NCBI RefSeq assembly: GCF_000168715.1
Contig: NZ_AASE01000016.1
Location: 1-61,835 of the forward strand
Length of the DNA stretch: 61,835 nucleotides
Source of the DNA: Chlorobium ferrooxidans DSM 13031
GTDB taxonomy: Bacteria > Bacteroidota > Chlorobiia > Chlorobiales > Chlorobiaceae
Reading direction: 5' to 3'
The notes below the pieces were generated by a model. The model did not search any database, was not told where the DNA came from, and saw only the letters and a list, made by a program, of their open reading frames with translations. Of the stretch, positions 52,512 through 61,835 are shown piece after piece; within the stretch, counting starts at the first letter, position 1; every line of letters starts with the position of its first letter. The translations under genes were made by a program, and so were the position numbers.

Positions 52512-53447
52512 TCAGGAAACCTTGCTGCCTCTCAGATGCACCGGGGTTTTAGATAATCTGAGCCAGTCAAAAACAAGCGGTGCAGCAACAAAGATCGAAG
52601 AGTAGGTTCCGATAAGAATGCCGCAAAAAACAGCAAAAGCAAAGCCTCTGATGGCCGGACCGGCAAAGATAAAGAGAACAAAAACAGAGAGCAGAACGGT
52701 TCCTGAGGTAATAATCGTGCGGCTCAGCGTCTGGTTCATGCTTTCATTGAATATTCTCTCATAGTCCGCCGGTTTCTGACCGCGAATCCGTTCCCGGATA
52801 CGATCATAGACAACGACGGTATCGGTAATCGAGTAACCGGCAATGGTAAGAAAAGCAGCAATGATGCTCTGGTCCATCTCAAGCGGCATAAAATCAAACA
52901 GCCCGCCCAAGAGACTGAAGAGACCGAGAACTGAAAGAATGTCATGGAATATGGCAATTACCCCGGCGGTTGCAAATTTTATCTCAAAACGGATACCGAC
53001 ATAGAGCAAAATCGCAACGAGCGAAGCCAGCAGTGCTTTCAATGCTGACCATTTCAGATCGGAGGCAATACTTGGGCCAACGGCATCAATACGGACAATT
53101 TCATGCGGATTATTCTTGAGCCGGGCATCAAACGCGCCTGAAACAAGGGATTTCAGTTCATTGGTCTCTCCGCTGAACACGGTACTGAACAGAAACGAGC
53201 GATCAAGACCATACTGCTTGAGCGATCCGGAAATACCCGCCTCATCAAGCACAGCACGAACCGCACTGACATCAATATTTTTATCAAAACGGATCAGTAC
53301 CTCCGATCCGCCCCGGAAGTCAATACCGTAATTCAGCCCTTTTACCGCAAGGGAGATCAGGCCGGACGCAAGCAGAATCAGTGAAAAACCGTAGGCAATT
53401 TTACGGAATCCTATAAAATCAAAGTTTGTCTTGTGAAAAATCCTCAT
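52512..53447 (-). CDS. secF: Protein translocase subunit SecF
   Basis: 311 residues, six membrane helices and the first periplasmic domain. FRKIAYGFSLILLASGLISL is the first helix, GLNYGIDFRGGSEVLIRF the conserved D-F-R-G-G segment, and GYSITDTVVVYDRIRE near 205-220 the RND-type charged helix motif. With SecD it uses the proton gradient to pull exported proteins across. It starts 19 bp after secD. Confidence 0.96.
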   Translation of the reverse strand: MRIFHKTNFDFIGFRKIAYGFSLILLASGLISLAVKGLNYGIDFRGGSEVLIRFDKNIDVSAVRAVLDEAGISGSLKQYGLDRSFLFSTVFSGETNELKSLVSGAFDARLKNNPHEIVRIDAVGPSIASDLKWSALKALLASLVAILLYVGIRFEIKFATAGVIAIFHDILSVLGLFSLLGGLFDFMPLEMDQSIIAAFLTIAGYSITDTVVVYDRIRERIRGQKPADYERIFNESMNQTLSRTIITSGTVLLSVFVLFIFAGPAIRGFAFAVFCGILIGTYSSIFVAAPLVFDWLRLSKTPVHLRGSKVS

Positions 53448-53466
53448 TGGTCATACATCTTGAAAA

Positions 53467-55380
53467 TTAACCGAAACTTTTTTCAGACAAAAGGTTCTTG
53501 CCCATGAGAAACGAAAAGATCTCTTTTGTCACAACTATCGAGGTAAACAGGCTCGCTGCCGTACCGATCATAAGTGTAAGGGCAAAACCCTGTATAGGCC
53601 CGATACCATAGGTATAGAGCAGAAATGCTGCAACCATTGTGGTAACATGCGAGTCAAGAATCGAGGAGAATGCCCGATCATAACCCAACTCTATGGAGGA
53701 GGTCAACCCCTTGGAGGCATCAAGTTCCTCTCTGATTCGCTCATAGATCAGAACATTGGCATCCACCGCCATCCCGATGGTCAGAACTATACCTGCGATA
53801 CCCGGCAGCGAGAGCGAGGCACTGAAACCTGCCAGAACCGAAAGCACGATGAGAATATTAAGGATAAGCGCTATATCGGCGGCAATGCCTGCTTTTTTAT
53901 AGTAGAGCAGCATAAATACGGATACTGCCAGAAATGACCAGGAGAGGGAGAGCATCCCTGCTCGAATGTAATCAGCACCCAGAGACGGTCCTACGGTACG
54001 CTCCTCAATAATTCTGACCGGGGCGGGAAGAGCGCCGGCCTTCAGCACAATTTCCAGATCCTTTGCCTCCTCCAGACTCTCAATACCGTTAATGACGGAG
54101 TTCCCTCCGGGAATCTTTGACTGCACAACGGGAGCGCTGTAAACCGCACCATCAAGCACTATAGCAATACGCTTTCCGATATTTGCGCCGGTAATGCGTG
54201 CCCATTTCGACGTCCCCTCAGAGTTCATCGACATCGTCACCTCCGGCTGTACACCCTCTGAGCCGAATGTTGCCTTGGCTTCGGTTATGACCCCGCCGGT
54301 AAGTTCAGGGCTCTTTTTGACAAGGTAGACCGAGTAGAGCTTCTCTCCGCTCGGACCGACATCAGGCTTGGCGGCCAGAAGCAGCTCGGTATCCAGAGGA
54401 AGCAGGGCCTGGATATCGCTTCGCTTGAGCAGCGAAAGCACGAACTCTTTTGACTGTTCCGAGGTATAAGCGTTACCGTTTTCAGAAACGCCGACTACAT
54501 TATAAAGCGGTTTCGCTGTGTTTTGAGTTGCCGCAGTCGCAGGAGCCGCCGGCGCTGAAGGCGCAACCGATGACACCGCAGGTGCCGCTCCGGCAGGAGC
54601 TCCAGGGAGCGGCGATGATGCTGATACCGGCTTTGATGCCGAGGAGTCAGAAACGGCTGCCGGTGGTGCGGTACCGTTCTGGACAAGATAGGTATTGATC
54701 CGGTCAAGCGTTCTGACAAGAACCTCAGGATCCCTCAAAAGCCTGAACTCAAGCTTCGCCGTACCTTTAAGCAGGTTTCTCACCCTGTTTTGATCAGAAA
54801 TACCCGGAAGCTCTATGATGATTTTTCTGCTCCCCTGGGTGGTAATGACCGGTTCGGCTACACCATACTGGTCAATACGGTTCCTGATGATCTCCTTGGC
54901 CCGACTCAGGGCATCATCGGACTCCTTTTCAAGCTTCGAAATAATCTCTCGGTCACTGTTGCGTATATCATAAAAATAGCGGCTCAGTCGAATGTTCTCG
55001 ATTTTGAACTCGGCTACGATCAGTTCAAGCACACTCGCATCGCTTTTCGCGGCCTTTGCTCTTACCGAATTCATGATCTCGGTAAACTTTGCATCCTTGT
55101 TCCACGCTTTCTGCTCAAAGAGATCAATCTGGTCAACTTCCATAACCAGATGCATTCCCCCTCTGAGATCGAGACCAAGTTTAAGACTCTTTTTCCGCGC
55201 ATTTTCAAGCTCTTCACGGTGACTCAGCGCATATTTGAGACTATCCTGAGCCGATCTATAACTGTTAAGCTGCCGGGAAAGGGAGTAGTCACTCCAGGTA
55301 GGCCATAATGACCAAACCGCAACAAGAGTGACCAGAGCAATCAGAAGAAGATTAAAACGTTTATTTTTCATTGATGACAT
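53467..55380 (-). CDS. secD: Protein translocase subunit SecD
   Basis: 637 residues. [20 protein letters not shown] near 48-66 is the D-L-R-G-G motif; the P1 periplasmic head is long and interrupted by an Ala/Pro/Ser-rich linker (about residues 235-295), which is unusual in length but low in complexity. The six-helix RND part includes [18 protein letters not shown] near 535-552. It leads the secD-secF-surA run. Confidence 0.96.
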   Translation of the reverse strand: MSSMKNKRFNLLLIALVTLVAVWSLWPTWSDYSLSRQLNSYRSAQDSLKYALSHREELENARKKSLKLGLDLRGGMHLVMEVDQIDLFEQKAWNKDAKFTEIMNSVRAKAAKSDASVLELIVAEFKIENIRLSRYFYDIRNSDREIISKLEKESDDALSRAKEIIRNRIDQYGVAEPVITTQGSRKIIIELPGISDQNRVRNLLKGTAKLEFRLLRDPEVLVRTLDRINTYLVQNGTAPPAAVSDSSASKPVSASSPLPGAPAGAAPAVSSVAPSAPAAPATAATQNTAKPLYNVVGVSENGNAYTSEQSKEFVLSLLKRSDIQALLPLDTELLLAAKPDVGPSGEKLYSVYLVKKSPELTGGVITEAKATFGSEGVQPEVTMSMNSEGTSKWARITGANIGKRIAIVLDGAVYSAPVVQSKIPGGNSVINGIESLEEAKDLEIVLKAGALPAPVRIIEERTVGPSLGADYIRAGMLSLSWSFLAVSVFMLLYYKKAGIAADIALILNILIVLSVLAGFSASLSLPGIAGIVLTIGMAVDANVLIYERIREELDASKGLTSSIELGYDRAFSSILDSHVTTMVAAFLLYTYGIGPIQGFALTLMIGTAASLFTSIVVTKEIFSFLMGKNLLSEKSFG

Positions 55381-56040
55381 CGCTTTGCGCTCAGAAGAAA
55401 TAATTCAGCCAATATATAAAATGGGGTATTGATTAGCTAACAATCTGCTCGGGGCCCATAACAGGTCCCTATCGGCGTTTCCCCCGGTTGTTACTGACGC
55501 TATGGTTCTTGTTTGTTAATCATCTATTACCCGCCATCCCACCCGCCTGCCGCATCTTCAGAATGCCCATCCATATCATCAGCGGAATACATGGCTGTTA
55601 TTTTTTTTGCCCCTTTTGTAATCCTGGCTGAAGGTCTTCCCTGGCCCTTCATAATCACACCCGGCTGTTTGATAAGACTTTTTATCACCCTGAATGCAAA
55701 AAGCCAACCCCTTACGTATACATAACCCTCCTCCAGGATTGGATCCATGAATAAACAGCGTGATGGCATGCTTTCCAACTGATAAGCTGTAATCATTCGA
55801 TTGTTTTTATTACCATAAGAGTACAATTTTGTCTCTATAGCCCTTGCGATGACCGTGATAACAGCTATAATCGAACAGCGCTTGTTGAAAAACCGCTATT
55901 ACTTAATTATTACTCCTTTCTTCGAGAATCTTCGGTCAATCGGCAGCAGGGGCGCAGGACGCGCCTGTAGCCATTCCCGTACGACAGATACCTGTAAATA
56001 TGCGTATCTTGAGCAAGGAATAAACAAACGGTAACCAAAA
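55381..56040. other. Origin-side intergenic region ahead of mnmG
   Basis: About 660 bp between secD and the first parS. AT-rich near 55380-55440 and 55780-55930. It holds one doubtful small open frame (separate entry). No DnaA-box cluster (TTATCCACA) is seen, so the replication origin itself is probably not here. Confidence 0.5.
55527..55796 (-). CDS. Doubtful small hypothetical protein
   Basis: About 89 residues from ATG 55796; a TTG ten codons upstream could extend it. The middle has KGQGRPSARITKGAKKITA and the tail is acidic with Gly (DDMDGHSEDAAGGWDGG). I recognise no family and see no Shine-Dalgarno. It is the longest open frame in a 660-bp gap and may be real or chance. Confidence 0.3.
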   Translation of the reverse strand: MITAYQLESMPSRCLFMDPILEEGYVYVRGWLFAFRVIKSLIKQPGVIMKGQGRPSARITKGAKKITAMYSADDMDGHSEDAAGGWDGG

Positions 56041-56056
56041 TGTTTCACGTGAAACA
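56041..56056. promoter_or_regulatory. parS site (ParB-binding centromere), left copy
   Basis: TGTTTCACGTGAAACA is an exact match, all 16 positions, to the bacterial chromosomal parS consensus. It is a perfect palindrome, 11 bp ahead of the mnmG start. ParB binding here would load SMC and seed origin segregation. Confidence 0.92.
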
Positions 56057-56067
56057 ATCCTCAAAAC

Positions 56068-57933
56068 ATGTATGATATTATCGTTGCGGGGGCCGGCCAC
56101 GCAGGCTGCGAAGCTGCGCTTGCTGCGGCGAGGTCCGGATGCTCCTGCCTGCTTATAACGACAGACCTCTCGTCGATTGCAAGAATGTCCTGCAATCCCG
56201 CCATAGGCGGTGTAGCCAAAGGTCAGATCACAAGAGAAATTGACGCCCTTGGCGGAGAGATGGCCAGAGCTATAGACGCTAACGGGATCCAGTTCAGAAT
56301 GCTTAACCGCAGCAAAGGGCCTGCCATGCACTCGCCAAGAGCGCAGGCAGACAAAGCGATGTACTCCCTCTATATGCGCAAAGTTATTGAGCGCGAGACC
56401 AATATCGACCTGCTGCAGGACACCGTAGTAGGAATCGAATCACATGAAGGCGTCTTTCAAGGGGCAAGAATCTCGTCGGGGAGAGTCATTGCCGGGGGAG
56501 CCGCAATTCTCTGCTGCGGAACATTTCTTAATGGCCTCATCCATATAGGAATGAACCATTATGACGGAGGGAGAACAACGGCGGAGCCTCCGGTCCGCGG
56601 ATTAACCGAGGATCTTTTGCGACTCGGCTTTGTAGCCGGCCGACTGAAAACCGGAACACCCCCAAGAATTGACGCGCGCAGCGTGGATTACTCCCGGGTG
56701 GAGAGCCAGCAGGGGGATGCGGAGCCCTCGGCATTTTCGTTCAGCAAATCACTTGACCGCAATCGACGACAGGTAAGCTGTTACATCACAAAAACAACGC
56801 CTCAAACTCATGATATTCTGAAAAAAGGGTTCAGCCGCTCCCCGCTCTTCACCGGAAAAGTACAGGGCATCGGCCCGAGATACTGCCCGTCTGTTGAAGA
56901 CAAGATTTGCCGCTTCCCTGACAAAGAGAGCCATCATATATTTCTTGAGCCCGAAGGGATTGATACCAATGAGATGTACGTGAATGGATTCTCGACATCA
57001 CTGCCGGAGGATATTCAGGAAGAGGGGTTGCGATCCATCCCCGGCCTGAGCAATGCAAAAATTATCCGGCCGGGATATGCAATTGAATATGACTACTTCT
57101 TTCCGTACCAGATAAAAGGCACGCTGGAAACGAAACTCATAGAAAACCTCTACTTTGCCGGGCAGATCAACGGGACATCAGGATACGAGGAGGCTGCCGC
57201 CCAGGGATTAATGGCCGGCATAAACGCATCACTGAAAGCAAGATCACGACCCCCTATCAATCTCAGGCGCTCAGAGGCCTATATCGGCGTCCTGATTGAT
57301 GATATCATCACAAAAGAGACGCTCGAGCCCTACAGAATGTTTACCTCTTCTGCTGAACATCGTCTCCACCTTCGCCATGATAATGCGGATGTGCGCCTTG
57401 TGACCTTTGGATATGAAGCGGGGCTTGTTCAACATGAAACCTATCATCTGTGCCTTTCTAAAATAGAGAAGATTAATCATCTTAAGGCATTATGTGCCAA
57501 CACAAGACTGCAACCCGAAGAGATAAACCGCATGCTGGCAAAATCAGGCTACGCCCATGTAGATGTCAGCCATCATGTGGCGGCATTACTGAAAAGGCCG
57601 GGAATCACTCTTGAGCTGATTCTTGCTGAATCAGAAGCATTTCGAAACAGTGTTCATCAGATAACCATTGACCGCTCAATCTATGAACAGGTTGATATTG
57701 ACCTTAAGTATGAAGGCTATCTTAAACGTGACCTTCTGATGGCTGAAAAGATCTCAAGACTGGAATCACTCAGGATACCGCCCCGGTTCAACTATGACGG
57801 GATATCCGGGCTTTCAAACGAAGGTAAAGAGAAGCTGAAAAAACACAAGCCCGAAACAATTGGAGTCGCCTCACGAATACCTGGCGTTTCCCCTTCAGAT
57901 ATTTCAGTTCTTACCGTTCGCCTTGGCCGTTAA
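56068..57933 (+). CDS. mnmG: tRNA uridine-5-carboxymethylaminomethyl modification enzyme
   Basis: 621 residues. MnmG (GidA) with MnmE makes the cmnm5 group on U34 of several tRNAs. The FAD motif [19 protein letters not shown] is at residues 6-24, [23 protein letters not shown] near 45-67, [16 protein letters not shown] near 195 and [20 protein letters not shown] near 365-385. GidA lies near the replication origin in many bacteria; here it is framed by two parS sites. Confidence 0.97.
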   Translation: MYDIIVAGAGHAGCEAALAAARSGCSCLLITTDLSSIARMSCNPAIGGVAKGQITREIDALGGEMARAIDANGIQFRMLNRSKGPAMHSPRAQADKAMYSLYMRKVIERETNIDLLQDTVVGIESHEGVFQGARISSGRVIAGGAAILCCGTFLNGLIHIGMNHYDGGRTTAEPPVRGLTEDLLRLGFVAGRLKTGTPPRIDARSVDYSRVESQQGDAEPSAFSFSKSLDRNRRQVSCYITKTTPQTHDILKKGFSRSPLFTGKVQGIGPRYCPSVEDKICRFPDKESHHIFLEPEGIDTNEMYVNGFSTSLPEDIQEEGLRSIPGLSNAKIIRPGYAIEYDYFFPYQIKGTLETKLIENLYFAGQINGTSGYEEAAAQGLMAGINASLKARSRPPINLRRSEAYIGVLIDDIITKETLEPYRMFTSSAEHRLHLRHDNADVRLVTFGYEAGLVQHETYHLCLSKIEKINHLKALCANTRLQPEEINRMLAKSGYAHVDVSHHVAALLKRPGITLELILAESEAFRNSVHQITIDRSIYEQVDIDLKYEGYLKRDLLMAEKISRLESLRIPPRFNYDGISGLSNEGKEKLKKHKPETIGVASRIPGVSPSDISVLTVRLGR

Positions 57934-57944
57934 GCAAGCCATAT

Positions 57945-57960
57945 TGTTTCACGTGAAACA
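57945..57960. promoter_or_regulatory. parS site, right copy
   Basis: A second exact TGTTTCACGTGAAACA, 11 bp after the mnmG stop and 40 bp before the polymerase gene. Identical to the left copy, 1.9 kb away. Confidence 0.92.
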
Positions 57961-58000
57961 CCAGTTATAGCATCAGACCTGATATTCATATTTTTATTCC

Positions 58001-60394
58001 ATGGAAAGTATCATCGGTGACATTGTCAATAATGATCTGCTGTTCGGAAAAGATAAAGAGCAGGGGATAGTTGGCGCATACCAGCTGAGCGACACACAAA
58101 TAAGAGTATTCAATCGTAATGGCGACTCGGTAACACACCATGACGATACATTTTTTCCCTATTTTTTCCTTTCTGACAGCTCCCTGCTTGACGGATTTGT
58201 TCCGGAGGGTGACGAAAAGTTCTGGCTGGTAAAACTCGGCGGCTCGAATTACTATCAATACCTTGCAATATTCAAAAGCTGGCGAAACTATCGTGGAGCT
58301 CTTGACTCTTTAAACAACAGACGTTTTGGCGAGAGTGCCGATCAAGGTATCCAGAGTCCGGCAATTGAGAACAGTTCACACATATATAATAAAGGCGACG
58401 CCGTCACTCAGTACTTTCTTCAGAGCGGCAAAACCCTCTTCAAGGGTATGATCTTTGATGATCTCTACCGCATGCAGCTTGATATTGAGACGAATTACAA
58501 TCCTGAAAAACGTGATGGCGCGTCAAACGGTATCGGTTCTGATGAGATCATTATTGTCTCTTTTTGTGATAATCGTGGATGGGAGGCCGTTCTCCATTCA
58601 AAAATGGGCTCTGAACGGGAGTTGCTTAAAGCGGCAGTGGCTCTTATAGGTGAAAAAGATCCTGATGTTATCGAGGGGCACAACATATTCAGCTTTGATC
58701 TTCCCTATCTGCAGCGCAGATGCGAAAAATATGGGATTCCTTTCTCGATTGGCAGAAACAACCTTCCGCCTAAAACATACCCGTCAAGCATTCGTTTCGC
58801 TGAACGGAGTATTGATTACACCTTTTATGATATCCCGGGGAGGCATGTTATTGATACTCTTTTCCTGGTGCAGAGTTACGATATCTCGAAGCGCTCCATG
58901 CAGAGCTACGGTCTGAAAGCCGTGGCTAAACATTTTGGTTTTGCTTCACCCGACAGAACCTACGTTGACTACAAGGATATAGCCGCGCTTTGGGAAAATA
59001 ATCATGCAAAACTTCTTGCCTATGCGCTTGATGATGTTCGCGAAACAAGGGCTCTCTCCTCTTTACTTTCTGCCAGCAATTTTTATCTCTCACAAATGCT
59101 GCCGTATACCTATGCAATGACCGCCCGCATAGGCCAGGCTGCGAAGATCGAGGTTCTTCTGGTCCGCGAATACCTCCGCCTTAAACACTCTATCCCCAGG
59201 CCCACTGCCGGTCAACAGCACTCCGGAGGATATACAGAAGTCTTCCTGAAAGGGATTCTCGGCCCTATTGTCTATGCTGATGTTGAGTCACTCTACCCCT
59301 CTATCATGCTCTCTTACGATATATGTCCAAAAAGTGATGAATTGAAGGTCTTTCCGGGTGTGCTCAATGATCTGAAAGAGCTGCGGTTCAAAGCCAAAGA
59401 TCGATCACTCAAAGAGAAGGAGTGCGGAAACAAGTCGCTTGCCGATAATTTTGATGCGATGCAAAGCTCATTCAAAATAGTTATCAATGCCATGTACGGC
59501 TATCTTGGTTTCAGCGGAGGGATATTCAATGATTTCGCAGAAGCGGACAGAGTGACATCAACCGGACAGAGTATTGCAAAAAAAATGATTGTTGAGTTTG
59601 AAGCCAGAGGATGCCGTGTTATTGAGGTTGATACGGATGGTATTCTGTTTATTCCACCACCTGAAGTGATACGTGAAACTGATGAAAGATTGCTTGTCAG
59701 CGAAGTTTCTGCGCTTATGCCGGAAGGCATTAAAATAGGTTTTGACGGGCGGTACAGAAAGATGATCTCCTACATGAAAAAAAATTATGCGCTGCTCAGC
59801 TATGAGAACGTCATGATTCTGAAAGGATCTTCGCTTACAAGCAGAAGCGGCGAGAAGTTCGGGCGTGATTTTGTCCGCAGAGGCTTTGAAAAGCTTCTCA
59901 GCGAAGATATTGAAGGACTTCACAATCTTTTCACCGAGTACCGTAATAAAATTCTAAACCATGAACTTGATGTTACCGAGTTTACAAAAACAGAATCGCT
60001 GAAAAGCACCGTTGAACAATACGCCGAAGATGTGAAATCTGGTAAACGCTCAAAAGCAATAACCTATGAAATCGCTATCAAGAACGGCCTTCGGGTAACA
60101 AAAGGGGACCGGATCACCTACTATATCTCCGGAACAGGAGCGGGCAGTGCCTCGTATGAGAAAGGCAAGCTCTCCACGGAATGGAAAAAAGAGAAACCTG
60201 ACGAGAACACGCACTTCTATCTTAAACGACTTGATGAGCACTGCCAGAAATTTCTTCCTTTTTTCAAGCCGCAGGATTTCAGCATGCTTTTTTCTGATGA
60301 TACGCTCTTTTCATTTTCTGCAGAGGGGATTGAGCTGATAAGGGATATCCGCCATACCGAGAGCTACAACCCCGGCAGTGACCTTGCATTATGA
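58001..60394 (+). CDS. Family B DNA polymerase with 3'-5' exonuclease
   Basis: 797 residues. Exonuclease motifs: Exo I D161-I-E163, Exo [14 protein letters not shown] near 227, Exo [12 protein letters not shown] near 345 (Y-x3-D), all with their acidic residues. Polymerase motifs: [11 protein letters not shown] starting at D427, [14 protein letters not shown] near 490, C VDTDG with D544 and D546. So both activities look intact. It fits the bacterial Pol II / archaeal-like PolB family. Replicative DNA synthesis in bacteria uses DnaE; family B enzymes serve restart and lesion bypass. It follows the second parS closely and has no obvious operon partner. Confidence 0.94.
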   Translation: MESIIGDIVNNDLLFGKDKEQGIVGAYQLSDTQIRVFNRNGDSVTHHDDTFFPYFFLSDSSLLDGFVPEGDEKFWLVKLGGSNYYQYLAIFKSWRNYRGALDSLNNRRFGESADQGIQSPAIENSSHIYNKGDAVTQYFLQSGKTLFKGMIFDDLYRMQLDIETNYNPEKRDGASNGIGSDEIIIVSFCDNRGWEAVLHSKMGSERELLKAAVALIGEKDPDVIEGHNIFSFDLPYLQRRCEKYGIPFSIGRNNLPPKTYPSSIRFAERSIDYTFYDIPGRHVIDTLFLVQSYDISKRSMQSYGLKAVAKHFGFASPDRTYVDYKDIAALWENNHAKLLAYALDDVRETRALSSLLSASNFYLSQMLPYTYAMTARIGQAAKIEVLLVREYLRLKHSIPRPTAGQQHSGGYTEVFLKGILGPIVYADVESLYPSIMLSYDICPKSDELKVFPGVLNDLKELRFKAKDRSLKEKECGNKSLADNFDAMQSSFKIVINAMYGYLGFSGGIFNDFAEADRVTSTGQSIAKKMIVEFEARGCRVIEVDTDGILFIPPPEVIRETDERLLVSEVSALMPEGIKIGFDGRYRKMISYMKKNYALLSYENVMILKGSSLTSRSGEKFGRDFVRRGFEKLLSEDIEGLHNLFTEYRNKILNHELDVTEFTKTESLKSTVEQYAEDVKSGKRSKAITYEIAIKNGLRVTKGDRITYYISGTGAGSASYEKGKLSTEWKKEKPDENTHFYLKRLDEHCQKFLPFFKPQDFSMLFSDDTLFSFSAEGIELIRDIRHTESYNPGSDLAL

Positions 60395-60522
60395 AAAGCC
60401 TGTTTCGGTTTTGTTTGTATATACTGTATCTTTTTATCCTCTTTTGAGGAACTATATATCCTTTTTCCCTGTAGTGTTACAGGCTATTGGACAATATTTT
60501 TAACTATTTTTTTGATACTAAC

Positions 60523-61746
60523 ATGGCAGACAATAAAGTACTTCCTGTTTCAAGTGATGTCAGCTGGATCGGTGTGCTCGATCCCGGTCTTATTACCTTT
60601 GACATCGTAATGGAGACAAAATATGGCACAACCTATAACTCCTATTTCATCAATGCGGAGAAAAAGACCATTATAGAGACAACAAAGGAAAAATTCTGGC
60701 CTGAATATCTTTCTAAAATAAAACAGGTTACCGACCCTTCTGAGATAGAGTATATCATTGTTGACCACACGGAACCGGATCACTCAGGCAATGTCCGAAA
60801 CCTGCTTGCCGTGGCTCCAAATGCAACCGTCGTCGGCAGCGGTAACGCGATCAAATTTCTTCGCGACCAGACCGGCCATGACTTTAAATCACTTGTTGTA
60901 AAAACAGGAGATTCGCTTGATCTTGGCAATAAAACGCTTCATTTCATCAATGCGCCCAATCTTCACTGGCCTGACACCATCTATACATGGCTTGAGGAGG
61001 ACCGGATTCTTTTCACCTGTGACTCTTTCGGATCCCATTTCTCGCATGAAGAGATGTTTGATGACCTTGTGGGTGATTTTGACGATGCCTTTACCTACTA
61101 TTTTGATGCTATTCTCAGGCCGTTCAGTAAATACATGATTCAGGCGGTAGAAAAAATCAGAGCTCTTGACATACAGACCATCTGTCCCGGTCATGGTCCT
61201 ATTCTGAGATCAAACTGGAAAAAATATGTAGATCTCTCTTTAAAATATGCGACTACGGCCATTGCGATGCCACAGGAAAAAAATATCCTGATTGCCTATG
61301 TTTCTGCCTATGAAAACACCACTCTGCTTGCCCATAAAATAGCAGAGGGTCTCCGCCAGTCATGTGATTTCAATATTGAGATCTGCGACATAGAGTCTAT
61401 GCATTTTTCAAAACTTGAGGACAAGATCGCCCACTGTTCAGGAATTATCGTGGGATCGCCTACGATAAACCAGAATATACTGCCGCAAATCTATCAGCTC
61501 TTCGCGGCCATAAACCCGATCCGTGACAAGGGAAAGCTCGGCGCCGCTTTCGGCTCTTATGGATGGAGCGGTGAGGCAGCAAAAATGATTGAAACAAATT
61601 TCTCACTGCTCAAGCTGAAAGTTTTTGAACAGAATGTCATGGTAAAGTTCAAACCTCATGAGCCTGAATTTGAAAAATGCATCGATTTCGGCAAGGCCTA
61701 TGCAGATAAAATGATTGAGATCTACCAGTTGAGCTGCAATCTGTGA
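60523..61746 (+). CDS. Flavodiiron protein (FprA, rubredoxin:oxygen/NO oxidoreductase type)
   Basis: 407 residues from ATG 60523; an upstream in-frame ATG at 60487 adds an unconserved stretch. The beta-lactamase-like domain has diiron ligands H82-x-E84-x-D86-H87 in [17 protein letters not shown] near 147, CDSFGSHF near 165 and ICPGHGPIL near 224. A C-terminal flavodoxin domain begins with [12 protein letters not shown] near 256. No rubredoxin or reductase domain is fused. In strict anaerobes it reduces O2 to water (or NO to N2O) to guard the cell. Confidence 0.95.
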   Translation: MADNKVLPVSSDVSWIGVLDPGLITFDIVMETKYGTTYNSYFINAEKKTIIETTKEKFWPEYLSKIKQVTDPSEIEYIIVDHTEPDHSGNVRNLLAVAPNATVVGSGNAIKFLRDQTGHDFKSLVVKTGDSLDLGNKTLHFINAPNLHWPDTIYTWLEEDRILFTCDSFGSHFSHEEMFDDLVGDFDDAFTYYFDAILRPFSKYMIQAVEKIRALDIQTICPGHGPILRSNWKKYVDLSLKYATTAIAMPQEKNILIAYVSAYENTTLLAHKIAEGLRQSCDFNIEICDIESMHFSKLEDKIAHCSGIIVGSPTINQNILPQIYQLFAAINPIRDKGKLGAAFGSYGWSGEAAKMIETNFSLLKLKVFEQNVMVKFKPHEPEFEKCIDFGKAYADKMIEIYQLSCNL

Positions 61747-61774
61747 TCAAACAGCAGTATGGGCTGTTGAAACC

Positions 61775-61807
61775 AAAAAGGGTTACCGGAAACGGTACCC
61801 TTTTTTT
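61775..61807 (+). terminator. Rho-independent terminator after the flavodiiron gene
   Basis: Stem AAAGGGTTACCG with CGGTACCCTTT (one bulged T), four-base loop, then a run of T at 61801-61807; 29 bp past the stop codon. Confidence 0.9.
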
Positions 61808-61835
61808 ATATACATTAACGATACAGCTACTATGA

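Noticed and set aside
55381..56040. oriC in the gap ahead of mnmG
   Set aside because: No DnaA-box cluster or dnaA gene; only parS is present, which marks origin proximity, not the origin itself.

Overview
The window is almost certainly chromosomal DNA of a green sulfur bacterium (Chlorobiaceae, Chlorobium/Pelodictyon-like); I cannot name the species. The signs are a bacteriochlorophyll geranylgeranyl reductase (bchP) followed by a membrane protein whose two halves resemble families of oxygenic phototrophs, a stand-alone atpD-atpC pair, GTP-type PEP carboxykinase, an acetate-permease-like gene, ferredoxin-linked 2-oxoacid chemistry (ior genes) and anaerobe oxygen defence (Dps-like thioferritin, flavodiiron protein). 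Gene density is high and most of the window is housekeeping.

Layout. 1-4428 (minus): 5'-truncated window edge in a Dps-like ferritin gene, a TIGR01777-type epimerase homologue, glmS, pyrF. 4684-12417 (plus): ftsH, acyP, then (after a minus-strand tRNA-Val) dxr, rseP, prfA, a START-like protein, a nitroreductase. 12503-17470 (minus) is the most accessory-looking part: CPBP protease, GyrI-like protein, a lone contractile-tail tube protein, an AT-rich SIR2 gene, then a radical SAM/SPASM enzyme directly downstream of a 77-codon gene with its own promoter, 5' hairpin and strong Shine-Dalgarno sequence. That small gene looks like a RiPP precursor ending in a Cys-Gly-Trp-Cys core. 17694-22955 (plus): iorA, frameshifted iorB, paaK, an ACT-domain protein and an aminotransferase, a module for arylpyruvate/aryl-CoA metabolism. 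23117-29850: a sigma-54 activator divergent from a tolC-usp-emrA-emrB efflux operon that carries a sigma-54 promoter. 29868-35264: MFS exporter, acetate transporter, dodecin, pckG, TlpA-like thioredoxin. 35414-43267 (plus): tRNA-Thr, atpDC, LD-carboxypeptidase, clpS, four-helix-bundle protein, glyQS, bchP and the two-domain membrane protein. 43258-47561 (minus): ctpA, dapD and rng in one tight operon. 48018-51113: rnhB, yraN, gyrB. 51102-55380 (minus): secD, secF, surA. 56041-61746 (plus): mnmG between two perfect parS sites, a family B DNA polymerase and a flavodiiron protein.

The exact parS sites around mnmG, with gyrB near by, place the right end of the window near the replication origin. 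Three conserved genes (iorB, ctpA, rng) carry single-base indels; because two lie in essential or near-essential genes and one pair compensates, base-calling or assembly error is at least as likely as real decay. The best candidates for something undescribed are the minimal precursor plus radical SAM/SPASM locus (15891-17470), the SIR2 plus tail-tube pair (13932-15546), the Ycf49/DUF3593-like fusion beside bchP, and a family of period-9 tandem repeats at gene ends.
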